Positions 15,041 through 21,651 of a stretch of DNA of 41,710 nucleotides are shown piece after piece (the first letter of the stretch is position 1; each line of letters begins with the position of its first letter). A program made the translations under genes and the position numbers. The notes beneath the pieces are model-generated. The model was given only the letters and a program-made list of their open reading frames with translations, did no database searches and was not told the DNA's origin. Origin of the DNA: an uncultured Fusobacterium sp. (GTDB taxonomy: Bacteria > Fusobacteriota > Fusobacteriia > Fusobacteriales > Fusobacteriaceae); contig UQOH01000009.1 of the NCBI GenBank assembly GCA_900542625.1, forward strand, positions 1 to 41,710, read 5' to 3'.

Positions 15041-16620
15041 TATATTTCTTCTGCAAATGCCAAATCTATTACTTTCAGCCCGTCAACTCCGGCACTTACA
15101 ATTCCTCCTGCATAACCTGCTCCCTCTCCTATTGGATAAAGTCCTTTAGTATTTACAGACTCACCAAATTCATTACGGGTAATTTTCACAGGTGCAGATG
15201 TTCTTGTTTCTGGAGCTATAAGATTAGCTCTCTCAGATACAAAACCTTCATATCTTTTTCCCCAGTAATTTAAAGCCATTTTCATATTTCTTGTAATTAC
15301 TTCAGGAAATAATCTATTTAGATCATAAGGCGTTTTTTTCATCTCATAACTTGTTTCTATCTCTTTATCTGTCACTTTTCCCTCTAAAAAATCAGGAACA
15401 CTTTGATATAAAGCCCCATAATTTTTTACAAGTTCAAAAGTTTTTCTTTCAAGTTCCTCTTGAAATTTCATTCCTGAAAACAATTCATCCCCAAACTCAT
15501 TTTCTTTTATTCCTACAACAAGAGCAGAATTTGAAAATCTTCCATTTCTATCAGAATAACTCATTCCGTTTACAAGAGTACCGCCCTTTTCAGATGCTGC
15601 ATTTACAATTACTCCTCCCGGACACATACAGAAAGAAAAAACTCCTCTTTCTTCCTCTTTATTATTGTACGTAAGACTGTATGTAGCAGCTCCAAGATTT
15701 TTATTTCCTGCAAATTTTCCATACTGCATCTTATCAATATCTTCTCTTGGATGCTCTATTCTTGCTCCTACAGCAAAAGGCTTGTTCTCCATAAACACAC
15801 CATTTTTATGCAACATTCTGTAAGTATCTCTTGAAGAGTGTCCTATTGCAAGAACTATTTTTTCAACAGGAAGTTTTTCAAGCATTCCTTTATTATTTAT
15901 AATTTCAGCTCCCTGAACTTCTCCGTTTTCTATAATAATATTTGTCAGAAGATTATTAAAATAAAATCTTCCTCCCAAAGAGATTATCTTTTCTCTTAAA
16001 TTTTTTACTACTACTTTTAAAACATCAGTTCCAATATGAGGTTTATAATCCCACAATATCTCTTTTTGAGCTCCGCATTCTACAAATTCATCAAACACTT
16101 TTTCTATATATTCACTCTTTATCCTTGTATTTAATTTACCATCAGAATATGTTCCTGCTCCGCCTTCCCCAAACTGAATATTTGAATTTTCATTAAGCTC
16201 ACCTGTTTTTATAAATTTATCAACAGTTTTATCTCTTGAATCAACGTCTTCTCCTCTGTCAATAATAATAGGTTTATATCCATATTCCACAAGTCTTAAT
16301 GCAGCAAAAAGTCCTGCTGGTCCTGTTCCAACCACTAATACCTCTTCATTGCTGTTCAATGCTCTTCTTTTTATTTTTTCCATTTTTTTTACAAGAGAGA
16401 TGTTTTTTAATTTTGATATATCCACATGATTTTTTAATTCTGCTTCAACATTATATACAAACTTAATGTCACTCTTTTTTCTGCTGTCTATTGATCTTTT
16501 TGTCCAGATAACTCTCTCTATATTATTTTTTTCTATTCCTCTTTTTATAATCTCTTTTTCTATTTCTTTGTCTTGATTTCTTGTTATAGAAACTATAATA
16601 TTATTAATATTTATTCTCAA
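15040..16620 (-). CDS. FAD-dependent dehydrogenase (COG2509-like)
   Basis: 526-aa flavoprotein. After an N-terminal ~90-residue domain comes the dinucleotide fold VVGTGPAGLFAALRL (G98-x-G100-x-x-G103) with the ribose-binding acidic end IIIDRGEDVDSR, then NIQFGEGGAGTYSDGKL. The C-terminal FAD closure is GLYPIGEGAGYAGGI. It matches the conserved family of uncharacterised FAD-dependent dehydrogenases; substrate unknown. Start is TTG 16618-16620, supported by GAGGTGA 7 nt upstream and an extended -10 further up. Single-gene unit. Confidence 0.85.
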   Translation of the reverse strand: MRININNIIVSITRNQDKEIEKEIIKRGIEKNNIERVIWTKRSIDSRKKSDIKFVYNVEAELKNHVDISKLKNISLVKKMEKIKRRALNSNEEVLVVGTGPAGLFAALRLVEYGYKPIIIDRGEDVDSRDKTVDKFIKTGELNENSNIQFGEGGAGTYSDGKLNTRIKSEYIEKVFDEFVECGAQKEILWDYKPHIGTDVLKVVVKNLREKIISLGGRFYFNNLLTNIIIENGEVQGAEIINNKGMLEKLPVEKIVLAIGHSSRDTYRMLHKNGVFMENKPFAVGARIEHPREDIDKMQYGKFAGNKNLGAATYSLTYNNKEEERGVFSFCMCPGGVIVNAASEKGGTLVNGMSYSDRNGRFSNSALVVGIKENEFGDELFSGMKFQEELERKTFELVKNYGALYQSVPDFLEGKVTDKEIETSYEMKKTPYDLNRLFPEVITRNMKMALNYWGKRYEGFVSERANLIAPETRTSAPVKITRNEFGESVNTKGLYPIGEGAGYAGGIVSAGVDGLKVIDLAFAEEI

Positions 16621-16639
16621 AAATTATCACCTCAAAAAG

Positions 16640-16648
16640 ATTATATCA
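16640..16648 (-). promoter_or_regulatory. Extended -10 promoter of the FAD-dehydrogenase gene
   Basis: Minus strand TGATATAAT about 20 nt upstream of the TTG start; it implies a very short leader that still includes GAGGTGA. The upstream sequence overlaps the rplQ terminator tract and no clear -35 is visible. Confidence 0.65.
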
Positions 16649-16661
16649 TATTTCTAAAATT

Positions 16662-16696
16662 AAATAAAAAAAAGAGACTCACTTTAAAGAGTCTCT
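16662..16696 (-). terminator. Intrinsic terminator after rplQ
   Basis: Minus-strand stem AGAGACTC / GAGTCTCT (16689-16696 with 16673-16680), 8-nt loop, followed by a run of T. Ends the long ribosomal/RNA polymerase operon. Confidence 0.92.
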
Positions 16697-16707
16697 TTAT
16701 CTATATG

Positions 16708-17058
16708 CTATACAAGAGCAATAATTGCTAATTCTGCAGAGTCACCTTTTCTTACAGAAGTTTTAATTATTCTAGTGTATCCACCGTTTCTCTCAGCATA
16801 TCTTGGTGCTAAGTCGTTGAATAATTTTGCTACTGCTTCTTCATCTCTTAAGAATGCAAAAGCTCTTCTTCTGTCAGCTAAAGATCCACCTTTTCCTAAA
16901 GTAATCATTCTTTCAGCAAATTTTCTAAGTTCTTTAGCTCTAGTAACTGTAGTTTCTATTCTTTCTTCTCTTACTAATGAGATTGTTAGGTTTTTAAGCA
17001 TAGCCATTCTGTGGTCAGCTCTTCTTCCTAACTTTCTATATGATTTATTGTGATTCAT
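16708..17058 (-). CDS. rplQ: 50S ribosomal protein L17
   Basis: 116-aa large-subunit protein near the exit tunnel. Recognised by KLGRRADHRMAMLKNLTISL at the start and the NGGYTRIIKT region. Last gene of the alpha-type operon, 25 nt after rpoA. Confidence 0.98.
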   Translation of the reverse strand: MNHNKSYRKLGRRADHRMAMLKNLTISLVREERIETTVTRAKELRKFAERMITLGKGGSLADRRRAFAFLRDEEAVAKLFNDLAPRYAERNGGYTRIIKTSVRKGDSAELAIIALV

Positions 17059-17083
17059 TAGTTAGTTTTCCTCCTTGTTCATA

Positions 17084-18061
17084 TTATTCAGAAAATTCAT
17101 TCTGATTAAGGTCAAATCCTAATTCTTTCATTTTTTCAAGGATTTCATCAAGAGACTTTCTTCCAAGATTTTTTATCTTTAAAAGGTCGTTTAGAGTAAG
17201 TTTTGCTAACTGTCCAACTTCTTCAATTCCAGCTTTCTTTAAGCAGTTGAAAGAACGAACTGTTAAGTCTAACTCTTCTATCTTAGTCTCTAACATATTG
17301 TCATCTTTAGTTGTGCTTTCTTCTTCCTCTTCCTCTTCTTCAATTTCTTCTCTTAAGTGTTCCATTCTGTTACCTAAGTCTAAGAATGGATTTAAGTATA
17401 ATTTTAGAAGTTCTACTGAGTAAGAGATTGCATCTCTTATAGAAACACTTCCATCAGTTTCTACATCAAGAATAAGTTTATCAAAGTCTGTCATTCTACC
17501 AACCATTGTTGATTCAATAGAATAAGAAACTTTTCTGATTGGAGTATATATAGCATCAACAGCTATATAATCTACAGGCCAATCTTTTCTATCTATCTCT
17601 TCTGATACAATGAATCCTTCTCCAACATCTACTAAGAATTCTATATCTAATTCTCTTTCAGTTGTTATTGTACAGATTACTTGATCTGGGTTTACTATTT
17701 CTAGTCCAATATCAGGTATTATATCAGCAGCTGTTACTATCTTAGGTCCTTTGACAGAAAGAGTCATCTTTCTCTCTCCAGTTGATTCAGTTTTTACTAC
17801 TATCTCTTTTATGTTAAGAATAATGTCTGTTACAGGCTCTTTTATTCCTTCCATAACTGAAAATTCGCTTAAAACCCCATCAATTCTTACACCTTTTATA
17901 GCTGCACCGGGTATAGATGAAAGAAGAACTCTTCTTAGAGCATTACCGATTGTATTTCCATAACCTCTGTATAAAGGCTCAATGATGTATTGCCCTTTAA
18001 ATTCGTTTTCTTTTACTTCAGTAATGTTTATACCTCTTGCATGTTTTTCAATTTTTAACAT
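17084..18061 (-). CDS. rpoA: DNA-directed RNA polymerase subunit alpha
   Basis: About 325 aa. The N-terminal assembly domain includes LEPLYRGYGNTIGNALRRVLLSS-like sequence and the dimerisation segments. The C-terminal DNA-binding domain has SFNCLKKAGIEEVGQL and LGRKSLDEILEKM. The linker between them contains an unusual run of eight consecutive Glu. ATG 18059-18061 was chosen because AGGAG lies 8 nt upstream and MLKIEKHARG fits the family; a longer frame to 18112 would overlap rpsD. Lies downstream of rpsD in the S13-S11-S4-alpha-L17 order. Confidence 0.97.
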   Translation of the reverse strand: MLKIEKHARGINITEVKENEFKGQYIIEPLYRGYGNTIGNALRRVLLSSIPGAAIKGVRIDGVLSEFSVMEGIKEPVTDIILNIKEIVVKTESTGERKMTLSVKGPKIVTAADIIPDIGLEIVNPDQVICTITTERELDIEFLVDVGEGFIVSEEIDRKDWPVDYIAVDAIYTPIRKVSYSIESTMVGRMTDFDKLILDVETDGSVSIRDAISYSVELLKLYLNPFLDLGNRMEHLREEIEEEEEEEESTTKDDNMLETKIEELDLTVRSFNCLKKAGIEEVGQLAKLTLNDLLKIKNLGRKSLDEILEKMKELGFDLNQNEFSE

Positions 18062-18092
18062 TTGATCAACTCCTATTAAAAGGCTAATATTA

Positions 18093-18680
18093 TTATCTAG
18101 AATATAACTCAACGATTAATGACTCGTCTAAATCGAAATCTAAATCATCTTTAGTTGGGTTTTGAAGAATTTTTCCAGAGAATGCAGCTTTATCTAGTTC
18201 CATCCATGCTGGAGCATTAGCAGCTTCTACAGCTTCTTTTATTAAATCTAAGTTTTTAGAGTTTTCAAGGATAGAGATTACATCTCCAACTTTAACTCTG
18301 TAAGAAGCTATGTTAACTCTTCTTCCGTTTACTAAAACGTGTCCGTGAGAAACGATTTGTCTAGCTTGTCTTCTAGTTTTTGCAAATCCCATTCTGTAAA
18401 CAACGTTTTCTAATCTTCTTTCTAAGTACTCAACAAGGTTAAGACCAGTTACACCGTCTTTTCTGTTAGCTTCCTCATAAAGTTTTCTGAATTGTTTTTC
18501 CATTACGTTATATATAAATCTTGCTTTTTGTTTTTCTCTTAATTGTACTGCGTATTCTGTAGGTTTTCTATTTGCATTTGGTCTGAATCCTCTTTTTGAA
18601 GTTTTGTTTACTCCTAAAACCATAGGCTCAATTCCAAGTGCTCTACATTTTTTTAATATAGGCTGTCTATTTCTTGCCAT
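18093..18680 (-). CDS. rpsD: 30S ribosomal protein S4
   Basis: 195-aa primary 16S-binding protein; in enteric bacteria S4 also represses its own operon. The S4 RNA-binding domain (LERRLENVVYRMGFAKTRRQARQIV then HVLVNGRRVNIASY) is intact. This is the short form of S4 without zinc-binding cysteines in the N-terminal part. AGGAGG lies upstream. Confidence 0.98.
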   Translation of the reverse strand: MARNRQPILKKCRALGIEPMVLGVNKTSKRGFRPNANRKPTEYAVQLREKQKARFIYNVMEKQFRKLYEEANRKDGVTGLNLVEYLERRLENVVYRMGFAKTRRQARQIVSHGHVLVNGRRVNIASYRVKVGDVISILENSKNLDLIKEAVEAANAPAWMELDKAAFSGKILQNPTKDDLDFDLDESLIVELYSR

Positions 18681-18750
18681 TTCTTAAATATTCCTCCTTC
18701 TTGTTAAAACTTTTTTTAACTGCGATAATCGTGCTCCCAAAAGGGCTGAA

Positions 18751-19140
18751 CTACACTCTTCTTCTTTTTGGTGGTCTACATCCATTGTGTGGAACTGGAG
18801 TTACGTCTGTTATTTTAGTAACTTCTAAACCTGCTGCTTGTAATGATCTTACACAAGCTTCTCTTCCTGAACCAGGCCCTTTCACTTTAACTTCCACTTT
18901 TTTCATTCCATTTTCCATAGCAATATTTGCTGCTTGTTCAGCTGCTATTTGAGCTGCAAATGGAGTTCCTTTTTTAGTTCCTTTAAATCCAGAAGTTCCT
19001 CCTGATTTCCAGCTAACTACTTTACCTTCTGTATCTGTAATAGCGATAATAGTGTTATTGAATGTTGAATGTATATGAGCAACTCCGCTAGGAATATTTT
19101 TTAATTTCTTTTTAACCTTAGCTACTTTCTTTTTAGCCAA
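18751..19140 (-). CDS. rpsK: 30S ribosomal protein S11
   Basis: 129-aa platform protein. Diagnostic segments are AHIHSTFNNTIIAITD, SGGTSGFKGTKKGTPFAAQ and the C-terminal TPVPHNGCRPPKRRRV. The N-terminus is very Lys-rich. Lies between rpsM and rpsD. Confidence 0.98.
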   Translation of the reverse strand: MAKKKVAKVKKKLKNIPSGVAHIHSTFNNTIIAITDTEGKVVSWKSGGTSGFKGTKKGTPFAAQIAAEQAANIAMENGMKKVEVKVKGPGSGREACVRSLQAAGLEVTKITDVTPVPHNGCRPPKRRRV

Positions 19141-19211
19141 CTTAGCTACCTCCTCACTTATATATTTACTACTCTACAATAAGCATTAATAACTAAACTT
19201 TTGTTTAATTA

Positions 19212-19568
19212 TTATTTTTTAATCATTTTTTTAGGACCTTTTCTAGTTCTAGCATTAGTCTTAGTTTTTTGTCCTCTTACTGGAAGGTTCATTTTATGTC
19301 TTAACCCTCTATAGCATCTGATATCTAAAAGTCTTTTTATTGCAAGTCTAACTTCTTTTCTTAAGTCTCCTTCAACTTTTAAACCATCGATGATTCCTCT
19401 GATTTTGTTTAATTCTTCTTCTGTTAAATCTTTTACTCTAGTATCAAAGTTAACTCCTGCTTGAGTTAAGATATCTTGAGCAGTTTTCTTTCCAATTCCG
19501 TAGATGTAAGTTAAAGAGATTTCTACTCTCTTATTTCTAGGTACGTCTACTCCAGCAATTCTAGCCAA
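19212..19568 (-). CDS. rpsM: 30S ribosomal protein S13
   Basis: 118-aa head protein contacting the P-site tRNA. Starts MARIAGVDVPRNKR, has the helix-turn YIYGIGKKTAQDIL, and ends in the basic tail RTRKGPKKMIKK. AGGAGG lies upstream. It follows a 162-nt structured spacer after rpmJ. Confidence 0.98.
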   Translation of the reverse strand: MARIAGVDVPRNKRVEISLTYIYGIGKKTAQDILTQAGVNFDTRVKDLTEEELNKIRGIIDGLKVEGDLRKEVRLAIKRLLDIRCYRGLRHKMNLPVRGQKTKTNARTRKGPKKMIKK

Positions 19569-19730
19569 ATTATTTCCTCCTCTTCACAAAAATTTATATA
19601 TTGCTGACATCTGTGGTCAGCCAACACTTTCTTCGACATGCTCTGCATATTACAGAAACAGGCTCTACAGCTCTGCATGTCTTTACAGTACTTCCAATGT
19701 CAGTACTAAATTTGTTCCAGTAAAATAATC
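19569..19730 (-). promoter_or_regulatory. Structured spacer/leader before rpsM
   Basis: In an otherwise tightly packed operon this 162-nt gap is rich in inverted repeats. AGTACT occurs twice (19702-19707 and 19687-19692), a hairpin since AGTACT is its own complement. GACATGC pairs with GCATGTC (19675-19681 with 19635-19641). GCTGAC pairs with GTCAGC (19616-19621 with 19603-19608) close to the ribosome site. Position corresponds to the S4-controlled alpha-operon leader of E. coli, so an S4 autoregulatory element is a reasonable inference. No promoter with a good -35/-10 pair was recognised. Confidence 0.55.
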
Positions 19731-19844
19731 TTATCCTTGTACTTGTTTGTGTTTAGGGTTTTCACAGATTACTCTGATTTTCCCATGTCTTCTGATTACT
19801 TTACATTTGTCACAAATAGGTTTAATTGATGTTCTAACTTTCAT
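19731..19844 (-). CDS. rpmJ: 50S ribosomal protein L36
   Basis: 37-aa zinc-ribbon type L36: MKVRTSIKPICDKCKVIRRH followed by GKIRVICENPKHKQVQG. The four metal ligands C11, C14, C27 and H32 are all present, so this is the zinc-binding paralogue. AGGAGG lies upstream. It is 27 nt after infA, the usual infA-rpmJ-rpsM order. Confidence 0.97.
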   Translation of the reverse strand: MKVRTSIKPICDKCKVIRRHGKIRVICENPKHKQVQG

Positions 19845-19871
19845 CTCTACCTCCTTTTTCGTGATGTAAAA

Positions 19872-20090
19872 CTATTTCTTTCTATACACTATTCTTCCTC
19901 TAGATAAGTCATAAGGTGAAATTTGAACAGTTACTTTATCTCCTGGAAGGATTTTAATGTAATTCATTCTCATTTTCCCAGATATATGACCCAAAATAGT
20001 GTGCCCATTCTCTAAACTAACTTTAAACATCGCATTTGGAAGGGCCTCAAGAATAGTACCTTCTAATTCGATAACATCTTTTTTTGACAT
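19872..20090 (-). CDS. infA: Translation initiation factor IF-1
   Basis: 72-aa OB-fold factor that binds the 30S A site. MSKKDVIELEGTILEALPNA, the GHISGKMRMNYIKILPGD core and the C-terminal SPYDLSRGRIVYR are typical. ATG 20088-20090 preceded by AGGAGG; an in-frame ATG at 20117 adds nine residues not found in the family. Confidence 0.98.
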   Translation of the reverse strand: MSKKDVIELEGTILEALPNAMFKVSLENGHTILGHISGKMRMNYIKILPGDKVTVQISPYDLSRGRIVYRKK

Positions 20091-20178
20091 AACTCCTCCT
20101 ACCGAACAGAAATTCATATCATATTAACATATATAACAAAAAAAGTCTATAATTTTTTTTATTTTTTTTAATATTTTT

Positions 20179-20949
20179 TTAATCTTTTTTGCTTAACACT
20201 ACTGGCTTCCCATCAACAATTGCAATGGAATGCTCAAAATGTGCGGATTTCTTTCCATCTTTAGTGACAACTGTCCATCCGTCTTCAAGCATATTGATTT
20301 TATATGTTCCAACATTGACCATAGGCTCTATGGCAAGAACCATTCCATTTTCTATTTTTAGTCCTCTTCCTCTTCTTCCATAGTTTGCCACTATTGGATC
20401 TTCATGCATATCAAGACCTACTCCGTGTCCGGCATAATCTCTCACAACTGAAAAACCATTTTTCTCAACAAAGCTTTGGATAGCGTGTCCTATATCACCA
20501 AGTCTGTTTCCTGCAACTGCTGCTTCTATACCAATATCTCTGGCTTTTTCTGTTACTTCCAGTAATCTTCTGCTTTCCTCATCAATTTCTCCAACAGGGT
20601 ATGTTATTGCAGCATCACCATAATAGCCGTCAAGAATAGTAACTGTATCGATACTTACTATATCCCCTTCTTTTAATATGATATCTTTGCTCGGTACTCC
20701 GTGAACCACTGCTTCATTTACAGAAATACAAGTTCCTGCAGGAAAAGCACCGTATGGTCCGGGAACACCAATACACCCAGGGATTGCTCCCTGAGATCTG
20801 ATGTAATCTTCTACTATTTTATTAAGCTCGAAAGTTGATACTCCGGGCTTAATATGTGGAGGAAGAATATCTTCATATAATCTTGCTATAATCTGATTTG
20901 CTTTTTTTATTCCTTCTATTTCCTGCATAGTTTTAATTACTATTGGCAT
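20179..20949 (-). CDS. map: Type I methionine aminopeptidase
   Basis: 256-aa dinuclear metalloprotease that removes the initiator Met. Metal ligands are visible: the Asp pair in SIDTVTILDGYYGDAA, His in YAGHGVGLDMHE, Glu in AIEPMVNVG and Glu in SAHFEHSIA. No N-terminal zinc extension. AAGGA lies upstream of ATG 20947-20949. Follows adk in the conserved adk-map-infA order. Confidence 0.98.
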   Translation of the reverse strand: MPIVIKTMQEIEGIKKANQIIARLYEDILPPHIKPGVSTFELNKIVEDYIRSQGAIPGCIGVPGPYGAFPAGTCISVNEAVVHGVPSKDIILKEGDIVSIDTVTILDGYYGDAAITYPVGEIDEESRRLLEVTEKARDIGIEAAVAGNRLGDIGHAIQSFVEKNGFSVVRDYAGHGVGLDMHEDPIVANYGRRGRGLKIENGMVLAIEPMVNVGTYKINMLEDGWTVVTKDGKKSAHFEHSIAIVDGKPVVLSKKD

Positions 20950-20968
20950 TATTTTTTCCTTTCTAAAA

Positions 20969-21610
20969 TTAACCTAAAATTTCAAATATTTCTTTAGTTA
21001 TTTCATCTATATCTTTAGTTCCGTCTAAATCAACAAGAACTCCTCTTTCCATATAGAAGTCGAATAATGGAGCTGTTTGAGCATGATATTCACCAAGTCT
21101 TTTTGTAACTGTTTCTGCTGTATCGTCTTTTCTTTGGATTAATTCTCCGCCGCAGAAGTCACATACTCCTGCTACTTTTGGAGGATTAAATTCCATATGG
21201 AAAGATGCTCCACAGTCTTTACATACTCTTCTTCCTGTTACTCTTCCAACTATTAATTCATCTGGAACATTTAAAGAAATAACTTTATCTAATTTTATAT
21301 TCATGTCTTTCATTAATACTTCAAGAGCTTCTGCCTGAGCAAGAGTTCTTGGGAATCCATCAAGAATGAATCCTTTTTTACAGTCATCCATAGATAATCT
21401 GTCTTTTATTATTCCTATTATAGTAGAATCTGGAACTAATTTTCCTTCATCCATGAATTTTTTAGCTTCAAGTCCCATAGCTGTTCCTTCTTTAATAGCA
21501 GCTCTTAATATATCTCCTGTAGAGATTTGTGGTATCCCGTATTTCTCAATTATAAATTTTGCCTGTGTTCCTTTTCCAGCACCTGGAGCTCCAAATAACA
21601 TAATATTCAT
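20969..21610 (-). CDS. adk: Adenylate kinase
   Basis: About 213 aa, catalysing ATP + AMP to 2 ADP. P-loop GAPGAGKGTQ, AMP-binding GFPRTLAQAEAL and the long-lid form with a zinc-binding C-x2-C ... C-x2-C set (CKDCGASFH and CDFCGGEL). ATG 21608-21610 gives a 9-nt gap to AAGGAG; an ATG three codons upstream (21619) gives only 4 nt and is less likely. Here leuS, not secY, precedes adk. Confidence 0.97.
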   Translation of the reverse strand: MNIMLFGAPGAGKGTQAKFIIEKYGIPQISTGDILRAAIKEGTAMGLEAKKFMDEGKLVPDSTIIGIIKDRLSMDDCKKGFILDGFPRTLAQAEALEVLMKDMNIKLDKVISLNVPDELIVGRVTGRRVCKDCGASFHMEFNPPKVAGVCDFCGGELIQRKDDTAETVTKRLGEYHAQTAPLFDFYMERGVLVDLDGTKDIDEITKEIFEILG

Positions 21611-21651
21611 AACATTCATCTCCTTAATATTTTAATTTATTTTTATATTTT

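Noticed and set aside
18062..18112. Longer N-terminus for RpoA overlapping rpsD
   Set aside because: The extension is not found in the family and the ATG at 18061 has its own AGGAG at good spacing.
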